This document shows, piece after piece, positions 1 through 8,120 of a stretch of 64,000 nucleotides of DNA. Numbering within the stretch: position 1 is the stretch's first letter; every line of letters starts with the position of its first letter. The DNA is from Chitinophagaceae bacterium (lineage in GTDB: Bacteria > Bacteroidota > Bacteroidia > Chitinophagales > Chitinophagaceae). A program made the translations under genes and the position numbers. The stretch lies in contig JADJDJ010000002.1 in the NCBI GenBank assembly GCA_016702745.1, forward strand, positions 496,001 to 560,000. Direction: 5' to 3'. A model generated the notes under the pieces. That model saw nothing but the letters and a program-made list of their open reading frames with translations, was not told where the DNA came from and made no database searches.

Positions 1-156
1 AGCCGGGAGGGACTGGAAGAACTGGCATCATTATGTACTAAGGGAATCATGGTACCGGTGATTGATCGTGTATTTCCACTGAATGAAACAGCCGCGGCAT
101 TCCGCTATTATGAAAGGGGAAACTTTAAAGGCAAGATAGTAATAAAGGTAGTTTGA
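1..156 (+). CDS. Zinc-type/NAD(P)-dependent alcohol dehydrogenase, C-terminal fragment
   Basis: This is the last 51 codons of a gene that begins before the window. The reading frame is open from base 1 to the TGA at 154-156. The end of the protein (PVIDRVFPLNETAAAF, then RGNFKGKIVIKV) matches the C-terminal tail of medium-chain, quinone-oxidoreductase-like alcohol dehydrogenases. There, the 'YPL-E---A---l--G---GKiVi-v' segment packs against the Rossmann domain. No cofactor or zinc ligands are visible because they lie upstream. The substrate cannot be told from this fragment. The next gene on this strand starts 91 bases later. Confidence 0.75.
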   Translation, partial: SREGLEELASLCTKGIMVPVIDRVFPLNETAAAFRYYERGNFKGKIVIKVV

Positions 157-247
157 TGTTATTCGGCACTTCATTCCCTCCGTTCGTCATATTTTGCGGT
201 GACAGGCCCGGAGATTCTGATACCTTAAGGTATCAATAATAAATGCC

Positions 248-1123
248 ATGAAAAAAATCAGCTTATTCATCCTTGTCTTTATTTTTTCCGTTATTTCCAA
301 AGCGCAACAACCCGTTATCGTTTCTCCTCAATGGTTAAATGAGAACCTGAAGGACCCCTCCCTCGTAATATTGTATACCGGGTTCGTGATCAGAGATGAT
401 TATGATAAAGAACATATTGAAGGCTCCCGCTTTCTTTGGCCTGAATGGCTGGCGTTTAATAAACCGGAGGGGAATATGTTTGCTCCTGATCCGGAAACAG
501 CTACCCGGGTATTGCAGGACCTCGGTATCAATAAGGACTCCAAGATTGTGATCTGTCACCGCGGAGCTGACGTGACAATAGCAGCCCGGATGTTTATGAC
601 ACTGGAACATTTTGGTTTGAATGGGAAAGTATCATTTTTGAGTGGAGGTATGGAAGCATGGAAGAGGGCTGGCTTTCCGGTAACAGACAAACCTGCTGTT
701 TTCAAAAAGGGTAATATTGTGTTGAAGGAAGAAGGAGCACTGGTCAATAAACAGTATGTATTGAATGCCCTGAGCACTACAGATAAAGTAGTAGTTGATG
801 CCAGGATGAAACGCTGGTACGATGGAGACCCTACCGGCAATCCCCGAGACGGGCATATCAGCGGGGCCCTCAATATTCCCTACCCGGATATGATTGATTC
901 AACCAATAGTTTTAAACCTGTTTCCATACTGGAGAAAAATTTCACAACAGTGGTACCCGACCGTATGAAGGAAGTTGTGGTATATTGTTTTATCGGACAA
1001 ACTGCCTGTGTGGATTATGTGGTGGGTCGTGACCTTGGGTACAAAATGAAAGTATACGAAGGCAGTATGCAGGAATGGAGCCGGGATGCAAAACTACCGA
1101 TGGAGAAACTTAAAAAAGAGTAA
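248..1123 (+). CDS. Exported sulfurtransferase with two rhodanese domains
   Basis: A 291-residue protein. Residues 1-19 form a signal peptide (MKK, hydrophobic stretch, then SKA before Gln-20), so it should act in the periplasm. Two rhodanese folds follow, about 25-140 and 165-285. The second has the active-loop Cys-247 in CFIGQTA, matching the CxxGxxA loop of mercaptopyruvate/thiosulfate sulfurtransferases. The first also has a Cys at the loop position (Cys-103, ICHRGAD), where the N-terminal domain of two-domain rhodaneses usually has a non-catalytic residue such as Asp. Expected activity is sulfane-sulfur transfer to a thiol or cyanide; the physiological acceptor is unknown. The gene stands alone and ends just before a bidirectional terminator. 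Confidence 0.85.
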   Translation: MKKISLFILVFIFSVISKAQQPVIVSPQWLNENLKDPSLVILYTGFVIRDDYDKEHIEGSRFLWPEWLAFNKPEGNMFAPDPETATRVLQDLGINKDSKIVICHRGADVTIAARMFMTLEHFGLNGKVSFLSGGMEAWKRAGFPVTDKPAVFKKGNIVLKEEGALVNKQYVLNALSTTDKVVVDARMKRWYDGDPTGNPRDGHISGALNIPYPDMIDSTNSFKPVSILEKNFTTVVPDRMKEVVVYCFIGQTACVDYVVGRDLGYKMKVYEGSMQEWSRDAKLPMEKLKKE

Positions 1124-1126
1124 TAA

Positions 1127-1161
1127 AAAAACCGGAACAGGTCTTTCCCGTTCCGGTTTTT
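1127..1161. terminator. Bidirectional intrinsic terminator
   Basis: A 12-bp stem (AAAAACCGGAAC pairing with GTTCCGGTTTTT) closes an 11-nt loop. It has an A-run on one side and a T-run on the other. It lies between two convergent genes, the rhodanese and the DUF1579 lipoprotein, so it can serve both strands. Confidence 0.85.
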
Positions 1162-1177
1162 ATTTAATAGTGCTATT

Positions 1178-1844
1178 TTATTTTTTGCGACGGAAAGTGC
1201 CTTCCATGAACTTCTGCTCACTCTTTCCATCATGTCCTGTTCCATACATACTCATGGTATAAGTACCGTCATCGTGAAATTTCAGTTCCTGGCGGATATC
1301 AGTTTCCATATTACGGCCAGGGTCAGATTGTTTACCAGCCATACTCAGGGTTTTGGTTGATTTGTCATAATCTCCCTCCATCCTTACAATACCGGAACCC
1401 ATATTATCCACCCAGCTTAGTACAAATTTCTTTTTCATTTTATCATATCCCATCATCCCGTGACCCTGCATCGGCATACCCATCATGGTACTGCTGAAAT
1501 CGGTGACCTGGTAAAGACCATTCATGGTCATGGTCACCACATCAGTGGCACTCGCTGTTGAAGGAGGCTGAGAAGGATCCATCCACTGTTTCACTGAATC
1601 ACAAACCCAGGTACCGGCTGATTCGGCCATCCAGGCATGTTCAGGACCGGGTGTGGCAAATTCCTGCCAGGCTTTCATCATCGCCGCCACCCCGGCTGAA
1701 TCAGTAGGTGCAGGAGGAATTTCTGTGGGGGTGGTTTTATCGACAGAAGGACCATCTTTATTGCCCTCTTCCTTTTTTATCATTTCCACCACAGGCAGCC
1801 AAAAACAAGGCAGCTGCAAAAAATGCAAAAAGTCTTTGTTTCAT
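1178..1844 (-). pseudogene. DUF1579-family lipoprotein, frameshifted after the signal peptide
   Basis: The body (about 200 residues) is a DUF1579-type protein with repeated 'M-G-PMQG-GMMGYD' and 'W-DNMGSG' segments; the biochemical role of this family is not known. The open frame itself begins without a sensible leader. One base out of frame, an ATG at 1844 starts a clear lipoprotein signal (MKQRLFAFF, then LFLAAC, lipobox LAAC), which runs into a stop. Deleting one A from the A6 run at 1773-1778 joins the two frames into one protein of about 221 residues (CGGNDKKEEGNKDG). The gene is therefore either truly frameshifted or mis-assembled at a homopolymer. If intact, it would be an outer- or inner-membrane-anchored periplasmic lipoprotein. 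It stands alone. Confidence 0.7.
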
Positions 1845-1932
1845 ACAAATAAATTTAGGTAGATAAGCTACGAATAAGCCGGCAGAAACCGGACAGATCA
1901 GGAAAGAAAAATATAAAGAATTGGATCAGTGG

Positions 1933-2319
1933 TTATTTAGCAGCTTGTTTTACCCTGATTTTCATAATAGTAGCAATACTGGTGGCTCTTTCTTTGGCCT
2001 GAAAAGCTTTCTCTCCTTCAAAGCTTTCGTCCACCGAAGCCTTGAAATATTTTAACCAGGTTTCAAAATGATGATCTTCGATAGGTGATTTTGCATGCAG
2101 GGTCATATGGGGTTGCATGGCATTTTTCCGGTAGGTATCAGATCCAAATAGAATATTGTCCCAGAAATCAACCAGCACAGGTAAATGATGATCCAGGTCG
2201 ATCTTCGCGATATCAGTAAAAAGATAACTAATAGAAGGATCGGCCAGCAGTTTTTTATAGAACTGTTGCATCAGGAATAATAAATCCTGCCGGTTGCTGA
2301 TATCAGGTTTGTTGTTCAA
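1933..2319 (-). CDS. Group III truncated haemoglobin
   Basis: A 128-residue cytosolic protein of the size usual for truncated (2-on-2) globins. The segments 'FYKKLLADPSISYLFTD' and 'MQPHMTLHAKSPIEDHHF' followed by W-K-F fit the group III (trHbP) subfamily. The His in TLHAKSP is the likely proximal haem ligand. Globins of this group bind O2 or NO, and roles in nitrosative or oxidative stress are usually proposed. Its start overlaps the end of the PfkB-type kinase gene by 17 bases, so it is the last gene of the polA operon and probably translationally coupled. Confidence 0.85.
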   Translation of the reverse strand: MNNKPDISNRQDLLFLMQQFYKKLLADPSISYLFTDIAKIDLDHHLPVLVDFWDNILFGSDTYRKNAMQPHMTLHAKSPIEDHHFETWLKYFKASVDESFEGEKAFQAKERATSIATIMKIRVKQAAK

Positions 2320-3229
2320 GGATCAGTTGATATAAATGATCGGCATCTGCCTTATCAAAAAGTTTCGTGCCTTCATTCATCGTAGCTGCACTGCCACAAG
2401 CTACACCAAATTGCAAAGCCTCTTCTAGTGTTTTTCCTTTTTGCAATGAATAGGTAATCCCTGCCACCATGCTGTCGCCGGCGCCTACCGTGCTTTTCTT
2501 TTCCACGGGAGGAGATGCCACAAAATACTGTTCTTCTTCCGTTACCAGCCAGGCACCGGTGGCACCCATTGAAATAACAATCACGGTCGCATAACCATCA
2601 CGTACAGCCTGCCTGGCCGCCTCGGGCACTTCATTTTTATCCAGCCATTCCACATTCAGCATCTTGCACAATTCCCCGATATTGGGTTTGATCAGAAATG
2701 CATGTTTTCCCTTTAATGCCTGTAAGGCTGGTCCGCTGGTATCTACAATACATTTGGCGCCAACTGCAGCTGCATTTTTAACGATCAGTCCGTAAAAATA
2801 ATCCGGTAGTCCCGGAGGCAGACTACCACTTGCCACCACAAATGAAGGAGTAAAAGAACGAATCTGATCTACCAGGGTTTTGATGGTTTCTTCATGAACT
2901 GCACGGCCTGGGAAAGTGAAACGGTATTGATTATTCGTAGAAGATTCCAGTACTACCCAATTCTCACGGGTTTCGGTTTTGGTATCCACGGCATGAAAAA
3001 GAACGCCTTCTTCTTTTAACAAAGAACAAAGCATATTTCCATTGTGACCGCCGGCCGGAAACAAGGCCACCGATGGTGTATCCAGTTTCTTCAATGCCTT
3101 GCTTACATTGATTCCACCACCTCCGGGTTCATTCACTACTTCCGTACAACGCAGCTTGCTTTCGGGTTTTAGTATGTCAGCTCTTGAGCTTTTATCAATA
3201 CAGGGGTTCAGGGTGATGGTGAGTATCAT
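2303..3229 (-). CDS. PfkB-family hexose-phosphate kinase (1-phosphofructokinase/6-phosphofructokinase II type)
   Basis: 308 residues, a full-length ribokinase-superfamily sugar kinase. The N-terminus (TITLNPCIDKS) and the GGGGINVSKAL motif are characteristic of the LacC/FruK/PfkB group. The C-terminal TVGAGDSMVAG holds the catalytic Asp and the anion hole. It should transfer phosphate from ATP to a phosphorylated hexose (fructose-6-P, fructose-1-P or tagatose-6-P); the sequence alone does not decide which. It overlaps the upstream DsbA-like gene by 4 bases (ATGA) and the downstream globin by 17, so the three form one transcription unit. Confidence 0.85.
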   Translation of the reverse strand: MILTITLNPCIDKSSRADILKPESKLRCTEVVNEPGGGGINVSKALKKLDTPSVALFPAGGHNGNMLCSLLKEEGVLFHAVDTKTETRENWVVLESSTNNQYRFTFPGRAVHEETIKTLVDQIRSFTPSFVVASGSLPPGLPDYFYGLIVKNAAAVGAKCIVDTSGPALQALKGKHAFLIKPNIGELCKMLNVEWLDKNEVPEAARQAVRDGYATVIVISMGATGAWLVTEEEQYFVASPPVEKKSTVGAGDSMVAGITYSLQKGKTLEEALQFGVACGSAATMNEGTKLFDKADADHLYQLILEQQT

Positions 3230-3897
3230 TTGTCAGGATTTGGAGACGGTTCAGCGATTTCTTTCAAAACATTTTCAATGCGAGCATTCAGATCTTCATA
3301 AGCAGTATAACCTCTGGCCAGGAGGTAAAATTTGCTGGTATCCGTCTGTATCAGTACCGCTGGAAAACCGGTTACCTGCAATTGCTGGCAAAGCGCAAAT
3401 TCATATCTCGCTTTTTCTTTGTACGGGTCACTGTTGAGTTTGCTGTAAAAATCATCAGCCTGTAACTGGTATTTCCCCAGCAGGTGGCGGTAGGCTTCAT
3501 CATCGGTGAGATCACGGCCTTCAAAATTCAGGGCATATTGCAGATCAGCAGCAAAAGCCACTTGTTGTTCAGGATAAATTTCTTTTAAAATACAAAGTGC
3601 AGCAGCTGCTTTTTCAGAATGCATGAACCAGTCACTCTCTTCCGGATGAAACATATGCCAGAGAAAGTCCGGGCCAAAACGGATTCCTGTTCTTTCTTCC
3701 ACCGTTTTATATGCCTGACTTACGTATCCGGCAATACTGCTAACCGGACGGGGATGATCAGCGGGGATCATGCCACCGGATAAAACTTCAAACCCCAGAC
3801 GGTCCTTATATTCTTCCGCAATTTTTTTGATCACCGGGCTGAAACCATAACACCAGCCGCAATAGGCATCGTAACAATAATAAATAACAGGTTGCAT
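3226..3897 (-). CDS. DsbA/FrnE-family thioredoxin-fold oxidoreductase
   Basis: The start chosen is the ATG at 3897, giving MQPVIYYCYDAYCGWCYGF (223 residues). A longer reading from 3990 would run into the preceding gene and adds nothing conserved. Motif CGWC near residue 13 is the redox-active CxxC. The later 'VLSGGMI', 'HMFHPEESDWFMHSEKAAAALCIL' segments and the cis-Pro-like TGFPAVL match the FrnE/DsbA subfamily of predicted dithiol-disulfide isomerases. There is no signal peptide, so it is cytosolic. It is the third gene of the operon polA, sterol desaturase-like, this gene, pfkB-type, globin. Pairing with a globin fits a redox or thiol-stress role, but this is inference. Confidence 0.8.
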   Translation of the reverse strand: MQPVIYYCYDAYCGWCYGFSPVIKKIAEEYKDRLGFEVLSGGMIPADHPRPVSSIAGYVSQAYKTVEERTGIRFGPDFLWHMFHPEESDWFMHSEKAAAALCILKEIYPEQQVAFAADLQYALNFEGRDLTDDEAYRHLLGKYQLQADDFYSKLNSDPYKEKARYEFALCQQLQVTGFPAVLIQTDTSKFYLLARGYTAYEDLNARIENVLKEIAEPSPNPDK

Positions 3898-3940
3898 GTC
3901 CCGCAAAGGTAGCGGGAGAGAGGAACCGAATCTTATGATT

Positions 3941-4708
3941 TCAGGAATCCTTTTGCGATCTGTTCTTAACGGCTTCAAAGCGTTCATCATAATCCGGCCG
4001 GATGGTTCCCATCAAACGATCCCAGAACAGGAAATACAAGCCATAATTTCCTTTGAAATACTGGTGATGCAAATTATGGTTCACCGAGGTATTGATCCAT
4101 TTACCCAGCCAGTGCTTACTGAATCCCTTTGGATAAAGTTCCCAGCCCAGGTGTCCGTACACATTATAAATGATCATGAACAGGAAGAAAAAGATCAGGT
4201 GGTAGAAATGTACGGGGATCGTGAAAACAAAAACAAGAAAAATACCAGCTTCCAGAATGGCCTCCAGCGGGTGGAAGGAATAAGCGGCAAAAGGACTGGG
4301 ATTGGTTGACTGGTGATGTACCAGATGAACGAGTTTGAAAACACGGGGATGATGGATGGCCCGGTGCATCCAGTAAAAATAAGTATCATGAATAATTGCC
4401 ATCACCGGAAACGCCAGCACAAACCAGGTCATACTATGCTGCTGGATATCGGTGTAAAAACGGGTGTATTTGGAAAGGGAAGGACTGCCAATCACGATGG
4501 CGGGAATAAAGGCCATGATGAAAATGGTAAGAATGGAAAAACCGATTTCCCGGGTGTAGTCTAATAAGCGTGGAAATTTTTGCTGGATCTTTTTTCCGGC
4601 GATTTTCTTTTTAAACAGGACATAAAAAATCAGAAAAGCGAGACTGGCCAGTAGCAGGTACCTGCTGCCGATCAGTACTACATCATGAAAATAGAGTTGC
4701 CAGTTCAT
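3941..4708 (-). CDS. Sterol desaturase/fatty-acid hydroxylase superfamily membrane protein
   Basis: 255 residues with four to five hydrophobic segments. It carries the three His clusters of the di-iron membrane hydroxylases: HDTYFYWMHRAIHH (about 105-118), HLVHHQSTN (about 127) and HNLHHQYF (near 210). These bind the di-iron centre that hydroxylates or desaturates a lipid substrate in the membrane. In Bacteroidota, members of this family act on carotenoids, sphingolipids or fatty acids; the substrate here is unknown. It begins only 11 bases after polA, so it is probably cotranscribed with it. Confidence 0.85.
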   Translation of the reverse strand: MNWQLYFHDVVLIGSRYLLLASLAFLIFYVLFKKKIAGKKIQQKFPRLLDYTREIGFSILTIFIMAFIPAIVIGSPSLSKYTRFYTDIQQHSMTWFVLAFPVMAIIHDTYFYWMHRAIHHPRVFKLVHLVHHQSTNPSPFAAYSFHPLEAILEAGIFLVFVFTIPVHFYHLIFFFLFMIIYNVYGHLGWELYPKGFSKHWLGKWINTSVNHNLHHQYFKGNYGLYFLFWDRLMGTIRPDYDERFEAVKNRSQKDS

Positions 4709-4719
4709 GTTAAAATAAA

Positions 4720-7584
4720 TTAATGGGCTTCCAGCCAGTTTTTACCTTCACCGCATTCGGCTATTACCGGAACATCATGCGGGAGTAACAATGCGTCCTG
4801 CATGTTTTCAAGAATCAGGGCTTTCAGTTCTTTTAATTCTGTGATCAATCCGTCAAATACCAGTTCATCATGCACCTGTAATAGCATTTTGCTCTGCATT
4901 TTTTCTTTCTTCATGGCTGCATGTACTTTTTGCATGGCCAGTTTGATCATATCAGCAGCTGTTCCCTGTATCGGGGAGTTGATTGCATTTCGTTCGGCAA
5001 AACCCCGAACGGTGAAATTGGCGGAGTTGATATCCCTTAACCATCTTTTTCTTCCCATCAGCGTTTCCACATATCCGTTCTCTCTGGCGAAGTTGATGGT
5101 ATTGTCCATATATTGCTGGATACCCGGAAACTCTTTCTTGTAATTATCAATGATCTCTTTGGCTTCTGTTCTGGAGATACCCAGATTATCGGCCAAACCG
5201 AATGCACCCTGTCCGTAAATAATACCGAAGTTTACACTCTTGGCTTTATATCTCATTTCTTTGGTCACTTCTTTCTCCGGTACATTATATACCCTGGCCG
5301 CTGTCGCAGTATGGATATCGGTTCCGTCTTTGAAAGCCTTGCACATATTGGCATCTCCGCTGATTGCGGCCACAATTCTCAATTCAATTTGTGAATAATC
5401 TGCAGATACAAGGATATGATTATGATCACGCGGGATAAAGGCTTTGCGGATTTCTTTACCACGGTCTGTTCTAACCGGAATATTCTGCAGATTGGGATTA
5501 TTACTTGCCAGTCTGCCTGTAACCGCCACAGCTTGTCCGTAAGTGGTATGCACCCTTCCGGTTTTTTGATTAATCAGCTGGGGCAGGGCATCCACATAGG
5601 TGGATTTCAGTTTCGTTAATTCGCGGAAGGTCAGGATATCTTCTACAATGGGATTGCCCTTGGCAGCCAGTTTCAGCAGCACATCTTCACCGGTCTGGTA
5701 TTGACCGGTCTTTGTTTTTTTGGCCGATGGATCCAGTTTTAGTTTATCAAACAATACCTCACCCAGTTGTTTGGGAGACGCGAGGTTAAAGCGGACTCCT
5801 GCCTGTTTGTAAACACTCTCTTCTGCTGTCTTGGCATCTTTCTCCAATGTTTTGGAATAATCATTCAGGAAGCCCTCATCAATCCGGATGCCTTCAAATT
5901 CCATATCCACCAATACTTTTACCAATGGATTTTCCACTTCATTGAATACCTTTTCCACTTCCTTTTGTTTCAACATGGGTTCAAACACCTGTTTCAGCTG
6001 CAGGGTGATATCGGCATCTTCGCCGGCATATTCCTTGATCTTCTCCAGCTCCACATCCCGCATACTGCCCTGGGTCTTTGTCCCGGCTCCACGTGCGCCC
6101 TTTTTACCAATCAGTTCTTCAATATGTACGGGTTCATAGCCCAGGTATTTTTCACTCAGGATATCCATGCTGCGTTTACCATCGGGTTCAATGACGTAAT
6201 GGGCCAGCATGGTATCGAAAATATTTCCGGCTGGTTCGATGTCATACCATTTCAGTACGAGCAGGTCGTACTTGGTATTTTGTCCGATCCAGGTTTTCTT
6301 TTTATCTGAAAAGAGGGGTTCAAAATCGGAGAGAATTTCTTTTGTTCTGTCTTGATCGGCCGGACAGGGAACATACCAGGCTTCTCCGGGAATGACGGAG
6401 AAACTAAGTCCTACCAGTTCGGCATCATTCGCATCAATACCGGTGGTTTCAGTATCAAAACATATTTCAGTATGTTTTTTCAATTCACTCACCAGTTTTT
6501 TGATCGCTGCATCGGTTTCTACGGCTGTATATGTATGGGGTACATTATTGATATTCTTATCAACTGTCAATACTTCTTCTTCATCCCCGATCTCAATAGG
6601 AGCTGATTTTTTTTCTGCGGGTGCTTCGATGATATTTCCGAAAAGATCAGTTTGAACGCCCTGGGGGATTTCTTTTTCCACCACTCCCCGGGTACTGGCA
6701 GCAACAGTAAAATCTTCACCCAGCAATCTTTTACCCAGTGTTCTGAACTCGAGTTCACCAAAAATCTGTTTCAGTTTTTCTTTATCCCATTCTTTCAGTT
6801 TAAAATCTTCCACATGAAATTCCACCGGAACACTGGTGATAATGGTGGCGAGTTTTTTGGAGAGCAGGGCCATCTCTCTTCCTTTTCTTACTTTTTCACC
6901 CATGGCACCCTTGATCTGATCGGCATGAGCCAGGGTATTTTCCAGTGAACCGTATTCGGCCAGAAATTTGGCAGCGGTTTTTTCACCCACACCGGGAATT
7001 CCAGGAATATTATCCACGGCATCACCCATCATTCCCAGCATATCAATCACCTGGTTAACATCTTTGATATTCCATTTGGCGCAGACTTCTGCGGGTCCCA
7101 TGATCTCCACATCATTTCCCTGATAAGCGGGTTTATAGATTTTCACTTTTTCAGATACCAGTTGGCCATAATCTTTATCGGGGGTTACCATGTACACTTC
7201 ATAGCCCTGTGCTTCGGCCTGTTTGGCCAGGGTACCGATCACATCATCGGCTTCAAATCCATCCACGGCAATGACAGGAATATTAAATCCCTCGATAATT
7301 TTTTTGATATCGGGTACAGCGGCGCTGATATCTTCCGGGGTTTCCTGCCGGTTGGCTTTATAATCGGCGAAGTCGGTATGTCTTTCAGTAGGGGCGGAGG
7401 TATCAAAGCAAACCGCCATATGGGAGGGCTTTTGTTTGGTGATCAGTTCTACCAGGGTATTGGTGAATCCAAACTGGGCGTTTGTGTTCTTGCCTTTGGA
7501 GTTCACCCGTGGTGCGCGGATCAGGGCATAGTAGGCGCGGAAAACCAGGGCAAAGGCATCGAGCAGGAAGACTTTTTTTTCCAT
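4720..7584 (-). CDS. polA: DNA polymerase I
   Basis: 954 residues, full length. The 5'-nuclease domain is about 1-290 (FLLDAFALVFRAYYA; GFEADDVIGTLA; GVGEKTAAKFL helix-hairpin-helix). The 3'-5' exonuclease domain (about 350-540) keeps its metal-binding acidic motif (CFDTETTGID), so proofreading looks intact, unlike in many A-family enzymes. The polymerase domain (about 560-954) has motif A (VSADYSQIELRI), motif B (RYKAKSVNFGIIYGQ) and motif C (QVHDELVFD). It fills repair gaps and removes RNA primers. It heads a five-gene minus-strand run. A terminator-like hairpin lies between it and the small upstream gene. Confidence 0.97.
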   Translation of the reverse strand: MEKKVFLLDAFALVFRAYYALIRAPRVNSKGKNTNAQFGFTNTLVELITKQKPSHMAVCFDTSAPTERHTDFADYKANRQETPEDISAAVPDIKKIIEGFNIPVIAVDGFEADDVIGTLAKQAEAQGYEVYMVTPDKDYGQLVSEKVKIYKPAYQGNDVEIMGPAEVCAKWNIKDVNQVIDMLGMMGDAVDNIPGIPGVGEKTAAKFLAEYGSLENTLAHADQIKGAMGEKVRKGREMALLSKKLATIITSVPVEFHVEDFKLKEWDKEKLKQIFGELEFRTLGKRLLGEDFTVAASTRGVVEKEIPQGVQTDLFGNIIEAPAEKKSAPIEIGDEEEVLTVDKNINNVPHTYTAVETDAAIKKLVSELKKHTEICFDTETTGIDANDAELVGLSFSVIPGEAWYVPCPADQDRTKEILSDFEPLFSDKKKTWIGQNTKYDLLVLKWYDIEPAGNIFDTMLAHYVIEPDGKRSMDILSEKYLGYEPVHIEELIGKKGARGAGTKTQGSMRDVELEKIKEYAGEDADITLQLKQVFEPMLKQKEVEKVFNEVENPLVKVLVDMEFEGIRIDEGFLNDYSKTLEKDAKTAEESVYKQAGVRFNLASPKQLGEVLFDKLKLDPSAKKTKTGQYQTGEDVLLKLAAKGNPIVEDILTFRELTKLKSTYVDALPQLINQKTGRVHTTYGQAVAVTGRLASNNPNLQNIPVRTDRGKEIRKAFIPRDHNHILVSADYSQIELRIVAAISGDANMCKAFKDGTDIHTATAARVYNVPEKEVTKEMRYKAKSVNFGIIYGQGAFGLADNLGISRTEAKEIIDNYKKEFPGIQQYMDNTINFARENGYVETLMGRKRWLRDINSANFTVRGFAERNAINSPIQGTAADMIKLAMQKVHAAMKKEKMQSKMLLQVHDELVFDGLITELKELKALILENMQDALLLPHDVPVIAECGEGKNWLEAH

Positions 7585-7613
7585 GCCCCTAAGGTAGCAA
7601 AACGGTGGGAAGG

Positions 7614-7655
7614 GCTGAAAAAACAGAACCCCGGCCCGGTGAACCGGGCGGGGTG
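7614..7655 (-). terminator. Intrinsic terminator of the small gene upstream of polA
   Basis: Read on the minus strand, an ACCCCG-GCCCGG arm, a TTCA loop and a CCGGGC-CGGGGT arm form a very GC-rich hairpin. It is followed within 4 bases by a T6 run. It sits between the 83-residue gene and polA, so polA probably has its own promoter. Confidence 0.75.
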
Positions 7656-7679
7656 TAGATTATATTAACGCTGCTATGA

Positions 7680-7931
7680 TTAATTAATGGACAGCTTCAG
7701 GGCGGCAGTGGTTTCCTGACCGGCCTTGGTTTCTGTTGTGGTAACTTTCTTTTCTGCCTGCTGAGGATTAGCGATCATTACCGTTCCGCTGAAGGCAGCG
7801 TTCTGGTGCTGGGCTGAATCTGTGGCAAAATTCACTGCGGCTTTGTCTTTATGAATAAAATTCAGGTAAAGGGCGAAGAACAGCAGATTGAATGCAAAGA
7901 AGTTGGCGATTTTACGGACTCGTCTTTTCAT
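7680..7931 (-). CDS. Small single-pass membrane or exported protein, function unknown
   Basis: 83 residues. A basic start (MKRRVRKIA) is followed by a hydrophobic segment (about 10-27, FFAFNLLFFALYLNFI), then a polar Ala/Thr/Gln/Lys-rich tail ending in KLSIN. This looks like a type II membrane anchor with a small periplasmic domain. I do not recognise a family. It is monocistronic, with a terminator after it and a duplicated 18-bp motif in its leader. Codon use is like its neighbours, which supports it being real. Confidence 0.55.
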   Translation of the reverse strand: MKRRVRKIANFFAFNLLFFALYLNFIHKDKAAVNFATDSAQHQNAAFSGTVMIANPQQAEKKVTTTETKAGQETTAALKLSIN

Positions 7932-7935
7932 AACT

Positions 7936-7978
7936 ATTGGATTTTTTCGGTTTTTTCAGAATTGGATTGTTTCGGTTT
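7936..7978. repeat. Near-perfect 18-bp direct repeat in the leader of the small membrane-protein gene
   Basis: ATTGGATTTTTTCGGTTT (7936-7953) and ATTGGATTGTTTCGGTTT (7961-7978) differ at one base and are spaced 25 bp start to start. They lie immediately upstream of the minus-strand start codon at 7931, so they are in the 5' leader. They may be a tandem binding site for a protein or a small RNA. Function is not known. Confidence 0.6.
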
Positions 7979-8120
7979 CTGATGCTAAATTATAACGGGG
8001 GAGAACGGTTTGCAAGAAAGGAGTATAGGTATTTGGCTAAATCAGGCACTAATACGCTGGAGGGAATCGTAAAATTACGAATGGTTCGATTTTGACTACT
8101 ATCTCGGGTACCATTACATA

